This document shows positions 52,607 through 60,363 of a stretch of 64,000 bases of DNA, piece after piece. A program made the position numbers and the translations under genes. This DNA comes from Caulobacter flavus (GTDB lineage Bacteria > Pseudomonadota > Alphaproteobacteria > Caulobacterales > Caulobacteraceae), in the NCBI RefSeq assembly GCF_003722335.1, contig NZ_CP026100.1, forward strand, positions 1,276,001-1,340,000, given 5' to 3'. Within the stretch, counting starts at the first letter, position 1. Each line of letters opens with the position of its first letter. Under the pieces are notes generated by a model. The model saw only the letters and a program-made list of their open reading frames with translations, did not search any database and was not told where the DNA came from.

Positions 52607-52948
52607 TTAGCGGGGGCTGCCGTCTTCCCAGAAGTAACGACCGCTGCGCGAGTCGTAGTAGTAATACCGTCCAGCGCGTTCGTCATAGTACTGGCGGCGA
52701 TTCACGTTGGTCGCGCCGCAGCCGCCGTCTTCGCGGCAGCCCTTGATGGCGCCGGCGGTGCCGCCGATGGCCGCGCCGATGGCCGCGCCCGTACCGGCGT
52801 CGCCGCCGCCGACATTGTTGCCGATCACGGCGCCGGCGAGGGCGCCGAGAGCCGCGCCGCCGGCGGCGTTGCGTTCGGTGTTGCCGGTGGCCGTGCAGGC
52901 GGTGGCCAGCAGGCCGGCGGCCGCCACGGCGATCACTGTGGTCTTCAT
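52607..52948 (-). CDS. Glycine-zipper surface-antigen-type lipoprotein
   Basis: A 113-residue lipoprotein: lipobox ATAC in KTTVIAVAAAGLLATAC, then a glycine-zipper hairpin (AAGGAALGALAGAVIGNNVGG and GTGAAIGAAIGGTAGAIKG) and a Tyr-rich tail (RQYYDERAGRYYYYDSRSGRYFW). This fits the 17-kDa surface antigen / glycine-zipper group that inserts in or rigidifies the outer membrane. Two cysteines (KGCREDGGCG) lie after the zipper. A SigT promoter lies 36-61 bp upstream, paired back to back with that of the lipid-kinase gene. Confidence 0.82.
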   Translation of the reverse strand: MKTTVIAVAAAGLLATACTATGNTERNAAGGAALGALAGAVIGNNVGGGDAGTGAAIGAAIGGTAGAIKGCREDGGCGATNVNRRQYYDERAGRYYYYDSRSGRYFWEDGSPR

Positions 52949-52983
52949 CTTGGCTCTCCGTTCGAGCGTGTCCCGGTCACTCA

Positions 52984-53009
52984 AACGGAGCATGAGCGGC
53001 GGAAGTTCC
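52984..53009 (-). promoter_or_regulatory. EcfG/SigT promoter of the glycine-zipper lipoprotein
   Basis: GGAAC (53009-53005) and CGTT (52987-52984), 17-nt spacer, on the minus strand. The -35 box is 14 bp from that of the divergent promoter. Confidence 0.85.
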
Positions 53010-53023
53010 GGGACGGCCCGCCG

Positions 53024-53048
53024 GGAACCCCGACCAAGCGCCGCCGTT
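53024..53048 (+). promoter_or_regulatory. EcfG/SigT promoter of the lipid kinase-phosphoesterase pair
   Basis: GGAAC (53024-53028) and CGTT (53045-53048), 16-nt spacer, 45 bp before the kinase start codon. Confidence 0.85.
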
Positions 53049-53093
53049 TGCTCCGGACGGAGGCCGCCGCGGGCCGCGCCGACTGGAGTTTTC

Positions 53094-53951
53094 ATGCGCG
53101 TCGAACTGGTCGCAAACGTCGCTTCGGGCTCGGTGGGACGTGACGGACCCGAGCGGGCCGAGGCGATTCTGGCCGAGCACGGCGTCGAGGCCAACGTCCA
53201 CGCCCCGGGCGGGGGCGAGCTCGAGCCCTGCCTGTCCGAAGCCCTGTCCCGCAAGCCCGACGTGCTGTTCGTCCTGGCCGGCGACGGCACGGCGCGGGCG
53301 GCCGCCGAGATGGCCGGTCCCGACGGTCCCATGGTCGCCCCGCTGCCGGGCGGCACCATGAACATGCTGCCGCGCGCCCTCTACGGCGAGCGCGCCTGGC
53401 CCGAGGCGCTGAAGGCGTGCCTGACCCACGGCGAGGAGCGGATGATCTCCGGCGGCGAGGTGGCGGGACGCCTGTTCTTCGTCGCCGCCATCCTGGGCAG
53501 TCCAGCCCTGTGGGCCGAGGCCCGCGAGGCCGCCCGCTCCGGACGCGCCGACCTGGCGATCATGCGCGCCCAGAGGGCCTTGCGCCGCGCCTTCTCAAGC
53601 CGGCTGCGCTACGTGCTTGACGGCCGGCCCAAGGCCAAGGCCGAGGCCCTGACCCTGATGTGCCCGCTGGTCTCCACCGCGCTGGACGCCGACGAGCGGG
53701 CCCTAGAGGCCGCGGCGCTCGATCCCACCAACGCCCTCGACATCTTCCGCCTGGGCGTGAAGACCGTCACCGGCGCCTGGCGCGACGACCCGTCGGTCAG
53801 CGTCGGGCGTTGCCGAGTGGGTCGGGCATGGGCCGGCGGGCGCATCCCCGCCATCCTCGACGGCGAGCCGGTGCGGCTGGACGACCACGTCTCGATCCGC
53901 TTCCGCCCCAAGGCCTTCCGCGCCCTGGCCCTGAAGGACGACGCGCCGTGA
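53094..53951 (+). CDS. Diacylglycerol kinase-like lipid kinase (DAGK catalytic domain)
   Basis: A 285-residue soluble kinase of the DAGK_cat/YegS family. The nucleotide site reads VLFVLAGDGTARAAAEMAG (GDGT) and MVAPLPGGTMNMLPRAL (PGGT-N). A C-terminal beta-rich domain follows, ending ILDGEPVRLDDHVSIRFRPKAF, where DGEP is typical. ATG 53094 has GGAG 8 nt upstream. It is driven by a SigT promoter and overlaps the next gene (GTGA). The substrate may be diacylglycerol, sphingoid base or another lipid; not decidable here. Confidence 0.85.
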   Translation: MRVELVANVASGSVGRDGPERAEAILAEHGVEANVHAPGGGELEPCLSEALSRKPDVLFVLAGDGTARAAAEMAGPDGPMVAPLPGGTMNMLPRALYGERAWPEALKACLTHGEERMISGGEVAGRLFFVAAILGSPALWAEAREAARSGRADLAIMRAQRALRRAFSSRLRYVLDGRPKAKAEALTLMCPLVSTALDADERALEAAALDPTNALDIFRLGVKTVTGAWRDDPSVSVGRCRVGRAWAGGRIPAILDGEPVRLDDHVSIRFRPKAFRALALKDDAP

Positions 53952-54769
53952 CCGGCCCGGTCTTCAAGATGGTCCAGGTCTCCGACATCCACTTCGGCGG
54001 CGAGCATCCGCAGGCCGTCGAGGCGGCGGTGGAGTGCATCCACGCCGCGCGGCCGGATCTGGTCATCGGGGCGGGCGACCTGACCAAGGACGGCGCCCAG
54101 GTCGAGTTCGACGCCGCCCGCGCCTGGTTCGAACGCCTGCCTCGGCCCCAACTGCTGGCGCCGGGCAACCACGACAGCCCGTTCAAGGGGCCGGTCGAGG
54201 TCTTCGAGCGGTTGTTCATGCCCTGGAGGCGTTACGAAGCCCGGTTCGGCGAGCCGGACGGACTGTCGTTCCGCGACGAGCGGGCGGCGGTGTTCACCCT
54301 CAATTCGGCGCGCGGGGCGCAGATCCGCTGGAACTGGTCGAAGGGCGCGGTGTCGCGCTCGCAGACCAAGGCCCTGGCCAAACGCCTGGAAGCCGAGCCG
54401 GCCGGGCGGCTGAAGGTGGTGGTCTGCCATCACCCGCTGATCGAGATGATGGGCGGGCCGATGACCGCCAAGGTGCGGGGCGGCCAGGCCGCGGCCCTGG
54501 CCTTCGCCAACGCCGGCGCCGACCTCGTGCTGACCGGGCACATTCATGCGCCCTTCGTCCACGCCTATCCCTATGCCGGCGGCTGCACCCAGGCGGTGGG
54601 CTCGGGCACGCTGTCGGTGCGCGAGCGCGGCGTGCCGCCCAGCTTCAACATCATCGAGGCCGACGAAGCGGAGATGCGGATCACCGCCATGGCCTTCGAG
54701 CGCACCGGCTTCGTGGTCTGGCGCACCTGGGCGGTCAACCGCCGGCCCAACTGCAAGACGGAGGCCTGA
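53948..54769 (+). CDS. Calcineurin-like metallophosphoesterase
   Basis: A 273-residue dinuclear metal phosphoesterase. All metal motifs are visible: VSDIHFGG (D, H), GAGDLTKDG (GD), LAPGNHDSPF (GNHD), VVCHHPLIEMM (H) and LTGHIHAPFVHAY (GHxH). The GTG start at 53948 overlaps the lipid-kinase stop, so the two are coupled. Such proteins hydrolyse cyclic nucleotides, phospholipid head groups or UDP-sugars. Coupling to a lipid kinase suggests a phosphorylated lipid or its breakdown product as substrate, but this is inference. Confidence 0.85.
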   Translation: MTGPVFKMVQVSDIHFGGEHPQAVEAAVECIHAARPDLVIGAGDLTKDGAQVEFDAARAWFERLPRPQLLAPGNHDSPFKGPVEVFERLFMPWRRYEARFGEPDGLSFRDERAAVFTLNSARGAQIRWNWSKGAVSRSQTKALAKRLEAEPAGRLKVVVCHHPLIEMMGGPMTAKVRGGQAAALAFANAGADLVLTGHIHAPFVHAYPYAGGCTQAVGSGTLSVRERGVPPSFNIIEADEAEMRITAMAFERTGFVVWRTWAVNRRPNCKTEA

Positions 54770-54774
54770 ACGCA

Positions 54775-54806
54775 GGAAGGGCGGGGCCTCGCGGCCCCGC
54801 CCTTCC
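54775..54806 (+). terminator. Bidirectional hairpin between phosphoesterase gene and sodB
   Basis: GGAAGGGCGGGGCC / GGCCCCGCCCTTCC form a 14-bp perfect stem with a TCGC loop between two convergent genes. T-runs are short on both sides. Confidence 0.75.
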
Positions 54807-54828
54807 CAAGGTCGGCCCTAGGTTGCGC

Positions 54829-55440
54829 TTAGACCGGGTACTTCCAGGCTTCGCCCTGGCCTTGGGCGGCGGCGTACTGGGCGTCGGCGAACGCCCAGTT
54901 GGGCAGCGCGTCGAACCAGGCTTCCAGGAAGCCCTTACGGTTGTTCTGGTGGTCGAGGTAGTAGGCGTGCTCCCACACGTCGCAGACCAGCAGCGGGGTC
55001 ACGCCCGGCTTGGTCATGGCGCCGTCGGCGTCGTGGGTCGAGATGATCGACAGCTTGTCGCCTTCGGCGACCAGCCAGGCCCAGCCCGAACCGAAGTGGC
55101 CGACGCCCTCGGCGACGAACTTTTCCTTCAGGCCAGCCAGCCCGCCGAAGGTGGCGTCGATGGCCTTGGCCAGCGCTTCGCCCGGACCGGCGCTGGCCGG
55201 AGCCATGCATTCCCAGAAGAAGGCGTGGTTCCACGCCTGGGCGGCGTTGTTGAACACCTTGCCCGGGCCGGCGTCGGCGATGACGGCTTCCAGCGAGCGG
55301 CTGTCGTCTTCCGGCAGCAGGCCGTTCAGCGCGTTGACGTACGCGGCGTGGTGCTTGTCGTGGTGGAAGTGGAGGGTGTTGGCCGAGATGGTCGGCTGGA
55401 GCGCCTCGTAGGCGTAGGGAAGGTCGGGCAGCTTGAACAT
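54829..55440 (-). CDS. sodB: Superoxide dismutase, iron type
   Basis: Converts superoxide to hydrogen peroxide in the cytoplasm. The 203-residue protein has metal ligands in TLHFHHDKHHAAYVNALNG (first His), QAWNHAFFWECM (second His) and CDVWEHAYYLDHQN (Asp, His). FFWECM and GSGWAWLV favour iron over manganese. No SigT promoter was found. It starts 76 bp after the holin-family gene and could be read through from the DUF883 promoter; a G-rich hairpin lies in this leader. Confidence 0.95.
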   Translation of the reverse strand: MFKLPDLPYAYEALQPTISANTLHFHHDKHHAAYVNALNGLLPEDDSRSLEAVIADAGPGKVFNNAAQAWNHAFFWECMAPASAGPGEALAKAIDATFGGLAGLKEKFVAEGVGHFGSGWAWLVAEGDKLSIISTHDADGAMTKPGVTPLLVCDVWEHAYYLDHQNNRKGFLEAWFDALPNWAFADAQYAAAQGQGEAWKYPV

Positions 55441-55458
55441 GGTTGCTCCATGGCGAAA

Positions 55459-55484
55459 CGCCCCCGGAAGATGGGCCGGGGGCG
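55459..55484 (-). terminator. G-rich hairpin in the sodB leader / end of holin gene
   Basis: Read on the minus strand, CGCCCCCGG / CCGGGGGCG arms enclose 8 nt and are followed by TTTCG. It lies 33 bp after the holin-family stop and 19 bp before the sodB start, so it may be a terminator or a leader element. Confidence 0.6.
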
Positions 55485-55516
55485 GCGAAAAGATAGAGAC
55501 CCGCGCTACAAAAACT

Positions 55517-55933
55517 TCAGCGCGGCGGCGGTGGCGACGACGCTCGGCGCGACGCCATGAAGGCGGACGCCACCGAAGCGGTGAAGGTCGGGTTCTTCAG
55601 CGCGAAGACGCCCGCGGCCAGAGCGGCGCCGATCGACAGCAGCGGCCGGTCCTTGACCATGTCGACCAGGCGTTCGGTCAGGCCGTCCACATGAGGCGGG
55701 GCCGCATGGCGAGCCCGCGCGGAGGCGGCCTCGGCCCGGCTGGCGACGATCAGGCCCGTGAGCGCGACGACCAGGGCGAAGACGGCGGCGACAACAGCCG
55801 CCGCGCCGGCCGGGGTCAGGAACGGCGCCAGCACCGCGTACAGCGCGAAGGCCGCGGCGAACACACTCACGGCAGCGGCCGCGGCGATCGCCGCGGCCGC
55901 TGCCAGCGTCATCAGGGTCTTTTCGAAGATCAC
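55517..55933 (-). CDS. Phage-holin-III-family membrane protein (YqjE-like)
   Basis: A 138-residue membrane protein. Two adjacent hydrophobic helices (LAAAAAIAAAAAVSVFAAAFALYAVL and AAAVVAAVFALVVALTGLIVA) match the actinobacterial holin-X / YqjE group. A helical cytoplasmic part (GLTERLVDMVKDRP) and a third weak hydrophobic stretch (LLSIGAALAAGVFAL) follow. The start overlaps the DUF883 gene by ATGA, copying the yqjD-yqjE arrangement of enterobacteria, which is stress-induced. Despite the name it has no phage context. Confidence 0.8.
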   Translation of the reverse strand: MIFEKTLMTLAAAAAIAAAAAVSVFAAAFALYAVLAPFLTPAGAAAVVAAVFALVVALTGLIVASRAEAASARARHAAPPHVDGLTERLVDMVKDRPLLSIGAALAAGVFALKNPTFTASVASAFMASRRASSPPPPR

Positions 55934-56280
55934 TTGTTCTGGCTGCGGCTGCCGGCGAGCAGGAGGCCCAGGAGGACGCCGACGCCGAGGCCGGCCAGGG
56001 TGGCGGTGATCGGACGCTCGCGGACGCGCTCGGAGACGTACTTCTGGGCGTCTTCCAGCTGCTGGCCGGCGGTGTCGGTGTAGGTGCGGCTCTGGGCGCG
56101 CAGGGTGTCGAAGCTGTCGACCAGGTTCTTCTCCAGACGCTTGGCGGCGTCGGCGAAGCTGGCCTTGGCGGCGCTGGCGGCCTCGGCGAAGGAGCGTTCG
56201 GCGTGCTCGGCGGCCGCGCCGGCGGCGGCCGTCGCCTTGTCGGCTTCACTCTGAGCGGTGTTCAAGGCGTTCGCGGGCAT
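55930..56280 (-). CDS. DUF883 / YqjD-like membrane-anchored protein
   Basis: A 116-residue protein: a long Ala-rich coiled helix (AQSEADKATAAAGAAAEHAERSF through SFADAAKRLEKNLVDSFDTL) followed by VRERPITATLAGLGVGVLLGLLLAG, the C-terminal anchor with the RERP motif of YqjD/ElaB/DUF883. E. coli YqjD ties ribosomes to the membrane in stationary phase. ATG 56280 is chosen as the start of the coiled segment. A SigT promoter lies 60-85 bp upstream and the holin-family gene overlaps downstream. Confidence 0.85.
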   Translation of the reverse strand: MPANALNTAQSEADKATAAAGAAAEHAERSFAEAASAAKASFADAAKRLEKNLVDSFDTLRAQSRTYTDTAGQQLEDAQKYVSERVRERPITATLAGLGVGVLLGLLLAGSRSQNK

Positions 56281-56339
56281 GTCTCGTCTCCGGTTCGCGG
56301 CAGGCTTTGCGGGAAGTGCAGCTGTAGCTGCGCCCCGAC

Positions 56340-56365
56340 AACGCGGAGCCCGCACGGCCAGTTCC
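56340..56365 (-). promoter_or_regulatory. EcfG/SigT promoter of the DUF883-holin pair
   Basis: GGAAC (56365-56361) and CGTT (56343-56340), 17-nt spacer on the minus strand, 60 bp before the start codon. Confidence 0.85.
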
Positions 56366-56462
56366 CACCTTAGCGCGACCTCAAAAGCTTCACCACAGGA
56401 GATCGCGCTGGAGCATCCGATCCCCGCTCGCGCCACGCGAGAAGGCGGTCTATGTTCGAATC

Positions 56463-58346
56463 ATGGCGGACGCGGATGCAGAACGAGCATCGGACCAGGA
56501 GGCCCGCAGGCTGCGGGCGGCGACGGCTCTGGCCGGAGCGTGGAAGGACGCCGACGACCCGCGTCTTTCCCGCCTGACGCGGCTGGCCGCGCGCCTGTTC
56601 GACGCGCCCCGCGCCGCCCTGATGCTGATCGAGCCCGGCCGCATCCGCCTGGCCGGGCGGATCGGGCGTCAGGCCGACCAGATCCCTCGCGACACGCCTC
56701 TGGCCGACCTGGTGCTGCGCTGCAGCCGCTCGGCGCAGCATGCCGATGTCTCCGGCGCGGCCTTCTTCGCCTGCGCGCCCCTGCGCGATCCGCGCGGCCT
56801 GGTGGTCGGCGTGCTGGCCGTCGAGGACGACCGTCCTCGCGCCAGTGTCGAGCCCGGCCAGCTGGAAACCCTGGGCGAGCTGGCCGACCTGGCCATCGAG
56901 GAACTGATTCGCGGCGCCGACCAGGCCCGCGCCGCCGCCGAGCGCCTGCTGGACGGCGAGCGCCTGGCCCTGGCGCTAGGGGCCGCGCGGCTCGGCGAGT
57001 TCGAGTGGAACGTCAAGACCGACCGCCTGCGCGTCAGCGAGCGCATGGCCCGCATCAGCGGCATCCCGGCCGGCGAGATGCCGGCGCAGGAGGGCAAGGC
57101 CGTCTGGCCCTACGTCCATCCCGAGGACCGCGAGACCACCCGCGACGACCTGCGGGCCCAGCTGCGCGAGACCGGCCGCTACGAGGTCGAGTATCGCCGG
57201 GCCCAGGGCGGCGACGGTCACGAGCAATGGAGCCGCGGCTGCGGGGTCATGGTGCTGGACGACGAGGGCCAGCCCGACCTGCTGATCGGCGTCGTGCAGG
57301 ACATCACCGACCAGCGCGAGGCCGACGAGCGGCGCGACAACCTGGTGGCCGAGCTGGACCACCGCATCAAGAACATCCTGGCGGTGGTGCAGTCGGTCGC
57401 GGCCCAGTCGGCGCGCAAGAGCTCGTCGCTGGACGCCTTCCTCAAGACCTTCGCCGCGCGGCTGAAGTCTATGAGCTCGGCCCACGACCTGATCAGCGCG
57501 GCGCGCTGGCGCGGGGCCACCCTGGGCCGCATCGCCGCCGCCGAGCTGGGCGGCCTGGCGCCCAACCAGACCCGCTGGGACGGCCCGGAACTGTTCCTGA
57601 CCCCGCGCGCGGCCGCGGCGCTGTCGCTGGCCCTGCACGAACTGGCGGTCAACGCGGTGAAGTACGGGTCGCTGTCGACCGAGACCGGCCGGGTCGAGAT
57701 CGTCTGGCGGCGTTCGCCCGACGGCGGCTTCAGCCTGGAATGGCTGGAAACCGGCGGCCCGCTGACCAGCGAGCCGGCGACGCGCGGCTTCGGGGCCACC
57801 CTGGTCGAGGACGTGGTCGGGCGCGAGCTCGGCGGCGAGGCCAAGATCGACTACCGCCGCAGCGGCGTCACGGCGATGATCCACGCCGCGCCTTCCGCCC
57901 TCGCCGACGCTCCCGAGCCCGAGCCGGCGCCGGCCGAACCCGAGCGCATCGTCGAGACCATCGGTGGCGGCGACGAGAGCTTCCGCGCCGGGGCCATCGC
58001 CGGCCTCAAGGTGCTGATCGTCGAGGACTCGCTGCTGCTGGCCATGGAGCTGGAGGCGGGCCTGGAGGACAGCGGCGTCGAGGTGGTCGGCTGCGCGGCC
58101 GAACTGGGCGAGGCGCTATCGATGCTGGAGCAGGCGTTCGACGCGGCCGTGCTCGACGCCGACCTCAACGGTCAGTCCGTGGCCCCGGTCGCCGAGGTGC
58201 TGCGCAAGGAAGGCCGGCCGTTCGTCTTCGCCACGGGCTACGCCGACAAGGCCGCGCCCATGGGCTTCGACGCCCCGATCGTGCGCAAGCCCTACAACGT
58301 CCACCAGATCGCCCGGGCCCTGGCTTCGGTGACCGGGCGGGGGTGA
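56463..58346 (+). CDS. GAF-PAS-HWE histidine kinase with C-terminal receiver
   Basis: A 627-residue soluble hybrid kinase. GAF covers about 30-155 (DAPRAALMLIEPGRI, CAPLRDPRGLVVGVLAV), PAS about 165-285, and the HWE kinase core follows with phospho-acceptor His300 in AELDHRIKNILAVVQSVAAQSARKS-like sequence, LALHELAVNAVKYGSLS and the diagnostic FSLEWLETGG. An acidic Pro/Glu linker (about 475-515) leads to a receiver with Asp565 in AVLDADLNG and Lys in IVRKPYN. HWE kinases often feed PhyR; location next to the stress island supports that as a hypothesis. Confidence 0.92.
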   Translation: MADADAERASDQEARRLRAATALAGAWKDADDPRLSRLTRLAARLFDAPRAALMLIEPGRIRLAGRIGRQADQIPRDTPLADLVLRCSRSAQHADVSGAAFFACAPLRDPRGLVVGVLAVEDDRPRASVEPGQLETLGELADLAIEELIRGADQARAAAERLLDGERLALALGAARLGEFEWNVKTDRLRVSERMARISGIPAGEMPAQEGKAVWPYVHPEDRETTRDDLRAQLRETGRYEVEYRRAQGGDGHEQWSRGCGVMVLDDEGQPDLLIGVVQDITDQREADERRDNLVAELDHRIKNILAVVQSVAAQSARKSSSLDAFLKTFAARLKSMSSAHDLISAARWRGATLGRIAAAELGGLAPNQTRWDGPELFLTPRAAAALSLALHELAVNAVKYGSLSTETGRVEIVWRRSPDGGFSLEWLETGGPLTSEPATRGFGATLVEDVVGRELGGEAKIDYRRSGVTAMIHAAPSALADAPEPEPAPAEPERIVETIGGGDESFRAGAIAGLKVLIVEDSLLLAMELEAGLEDSGVEVVGCAAELGEALSMLEQAFDAAVLDADLNGQSVAPVAEVLRKEGRPFVFATGYADKAAPMGFDAPIVRKPYNVHQIARALASVTGRG

Positions 58347-58352
58347 CCCCCT

Positions 58353-58432
58353 CAGTCGGCTTTGCCGACAGCTCCCCCAGAAGGGGAGCATCTAAGCGAG
58401 GCGCCAATAGGTCCTCCCCCTCTGGGGGAGGT
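58353..58432. repeat. Composite palindrome cluster with CCTCCCCC/GGGGGAGG, copy 3
   Basis: Three hairpins lie in series: GTCGGC/GCCGAC (about 58355-58369), GCTCCCC/GGGGAGC (about 58371-58389) and CCTCCCCC-TCT-GGGGGAGG (58413-58431). The last matches the units at 23050 and 31183. It occupies almost all of the gap between two convergent genes and may terminate both. Confidence 0.7.
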
Positions 58433-58455
58433 GGCCCGGAGGGGGTGCGAAGCGC

Positions 58456-59310
58456 CTATTTCCGGATCCGCATCAGGCATTCCTGAGCCACCGAGGCCAC
58501 CAGCTTGCCGTCGCGGCTGAACATCTGGCCGCGCACGAGGCCCCGGCCCTGCGAGGCGCTGGGGCTGTCCTGCGAGAACAGGGTCCAGTCGTTGAAGTCG
58601 AAGGGGTGGTGGAACCACATGGCGTGGTCGAGGCTGGCGGCCTGCAGGCCCGGCGTCGTCCAGATCAGGCCGTGCGGGCGCAGGGCGCTTTCCATGAAGG
58701 CCATGTCCGAGGCGTAGGCCAGGGCGGCCTGCTGCATGCGGATGTCCTCGCCCAGCGGCGCGACGGCGCGCATCCACACCTGCTTCTCGCCCGACTTCTT
58801 GACGGGCGCGACGGGGTTCTGCGGATCGATCCAGCGCAGGTCCACGGGGCGCGGGCGCTCCATGAAGGCCAGCATCTTGGGATGGATCTGGTCGCCCAGG
58901 CTACGCAGATACTCAGCCTCGGTCGGCAGGGTCTCGGGCGCGGGCACGTCGGGCGCCTCGAACTGGTGCTCCAGGCCGACTTCCGGCGTCTGGAACGAGG
59001 CGGCCAGGTTGAAGATCTGCTCGCCGTGCTGGATGGCGGCCACCCGGCGAGTGGTGAAGGTGCCGCCGTCGCGGGCCCGCTCGACCTCGTAGAGGACGGG
59101 GGCGTTCACGTCGCCGGGGCGGATGAAGTAGGCGTGCAGCGAGTGGCAGACCCGGTCGCCCACGGTCTGGTAGGCCGCGGTCAGGGCCTGGGCGATCACC
59201 AGGCCGCCGAAGATGCGCGGGAAGCCGTCATTGGGGCTGACGCCCCGGAACAGGTTCACCTCGATCGGTTCGAGGGTCAGGATCTCGGCGAGGTTCTCGG
59301 GCGTCTGCAT
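58456..59310 (-). CDS. tesB: Acyl-CoA thioesterase II
   Basis: Hydrolyses medium- and long-chain acyl-CoA. The 284-residue double hot-dog protein shows LFRGVSPNDGFPRIFGGLVIAQAL, HSLHAYFIRPGDVNAPVLYEVERARDGGTFTTRRVAAIQHG in the first hot dog and LAYASDMAFMESALRPHG, SLDHAMWFHHPFDFNDWTLFSQDS in the second, including the Asp/Thr/Gln catalytic network region. The start is ATG 59310. It is divergent from the deacetylase-fold gene with a 93-bp gap. Confidence 0.93.
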   Translation of the reverse strand: MQTPENLAEILTLEPIEVNLFRGVSPNDGFPRIFGGLVIAQALTAAYQTVGDRVCHSLHAYFIRPGDVNAPVLYEVERARDGGTFTTRRVAAIQHGEQIFNLAASFQTPEVGLEHQFEAPDVPAPETLPTEAEYLRSLGDQIHPKMLAFMERPRPVDLRWIDPQNPVAPVKKSGEKQVWMRAVAPLGEDIRMQQAALAYASDMAFMESALRPHGLIWTTPGLQAASLDHAMWFHHPFDFNDWTLFSQDSPSASQGRGLVRGQMFSRDGKLVASVAQECLMRIRK

Positions 59311-59403
59311 GGTGCGCTGCGATAAGCTTCACGGACGAGCAGGGCAAGCCTGCCCATAGCGTCAGCCTTGCGCCGCATGGTCGCGGCGCCCATCCTCTGG
59401 CCC

Positions 59404-60354
59404 ATGCCGCCTATCGTCCATCACCCCGCCTTCCGGGCCGAAATGCCGCCCGGGCATCGCTTCCCGATGGACAAGTTCTCGCGTCTGGCCAGCCTGCTTG
59501 AGGCCGAGGGCCTGGCGGGACCGGGCGGCTTCCACAAGCCGGAGTTCGCGCCGCTGGAGGTGCTGAAGCTGGCTCACACCGAGGACTATGTGCGCGGCGT
59601 GGTCGAGCTTTCCCTGCCGCCCGACGTGGTGCGCCGCATCGGCATGCCCGACACCGACAGCGTCGCGATCCGGGCCCGCGCCGCCACCGGCGGCACCATA
59701 CTGGCCGCGCGCCTGGCCCTGGAGCACGGGATCGCCTGCAACACCGCCGGCGGCAGCCATCACGCCGAGGCGGCTTCCGGCGCGGGGTTCTGCGTGTTCA
59801 ACGACGTGGCCGTCGCCGCCCGCCTGCTGCAGGCCGAGGGGCGGGTGGGGCAGGTGCTGGTCGTCGATCTGGACGTCCACCAGGGCGACGGCACGGCGCG
59901 GATTTTCGAGGGCGATCCCAGCGTCTTCACCTTCTCGATGCATGCCGAGAAGAACTTCCCGCACCGCAAGGCCGCCAGCGATCTCGACGTCGAGCTGCCC
60001 GACGGAACCGACGACGGCGCCTACCTGGGCCGTCTCGACGCGATCCTGCCCGAGCTGATCGCGCGGGTGGATCCCGATCTCGTCTTCTTCAACGCCGGGG
60101 TCGATCCGCATACGGACGACAAGCTGGGCCGGCTGTCCCTGACCAACGCCGGCATCGCCGCACGCGAGGCCCGGGTGCTGGGCGCCTGCCTGGCGCGCGA
60201 CATTCCGGTCGTCGGCGTGATCGGCGGCGGCTACGACGCCGACATCGACCGCCTGGCCGACCGCCACGCCATACTGCACCGCACGGCCGCGGCCCTGTCG
60301 TCCACGAGAAAGGGGCGGCCCGTCGCCGAGCCGCCCCTTCCCCGCGCGATCTGA
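59404..60354 (+). CDS. Histone deacetylase-superfamily protein, class IV-like
   Basis: A 316-residue zinc-dependent deacylase of the arginase/deacetylase fold. The active site is visible: NTAGGSHHAEAASGAGFCVFNDVAVA (His-His pair), VLVVDLDVHQGDGTARIF (zinc ligands D, H) and FFNAGVDPHTDDKLG (second Asp), with GVIGGGYD near the end. The HPAFRAEMPPGHRFPMDKFSRL opening is typical of the bacterial class IV (HDAC11-like) group, which acts on acetylated polyamines or similar small amines. ATG 59404 is preferred; earlier in-frame starts (59377, 59368) are possible. Confidence 0.9.
   Translation: MPPIVHHPAFRAEMPPGHRFPMDKFSRLASLLEAEGLAGPGGFHKPEFAPLEVLKLAHTEDYVRGVVELSLPPDVVRRIGMPDTDSVAIRARAATGGTILAARLALEHGIACNTAGGSHHAEAASGAGFCVFNDVAVAARLLQAEGRVGQVLVVDLDVHQGDGTARIFEGDPSVFTFSMHAEKNFPHRKAASDLDVELPDGTDDGAYLGRLDAILPELIARVDPDLVFFNAGVDPHTDDKLGRLSLTNAGIAAREARVLGACLARDIPVVGVIGGGYDADIDRLADRHAILHRTAAALSSTRKGRPVAEPPLPRAI
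60309..60338 (-). terminator. Hairpin in the deacetylase 3' end, likely terminator for the TonB receptor
   Basis: AAGGGGCGGC / GCCGCCCCTT (60310-60319/60329-60338) lie inside the last codons of the deacetylase-fold gene. On the minus strand, 26 bp after the receptor stop, the stem ends in CCCTTTC. Confidence 0.6.
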
Positions 60355-60363
60355 GGTCCGGTC

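Noticed and set aside
55517..55933. Holin-family gene as a sign of prophage
   Set aside because: It is coupled to a DUF883 gene and a stress promoter, with no phage genes around; the family name is historical.
59311..59403. SigT promoter for tesB or the deacetylase-fold gene
   Set aside because: No GGAAC/CGTT pair with 16-17 nt spacing is present in the divergent gap.
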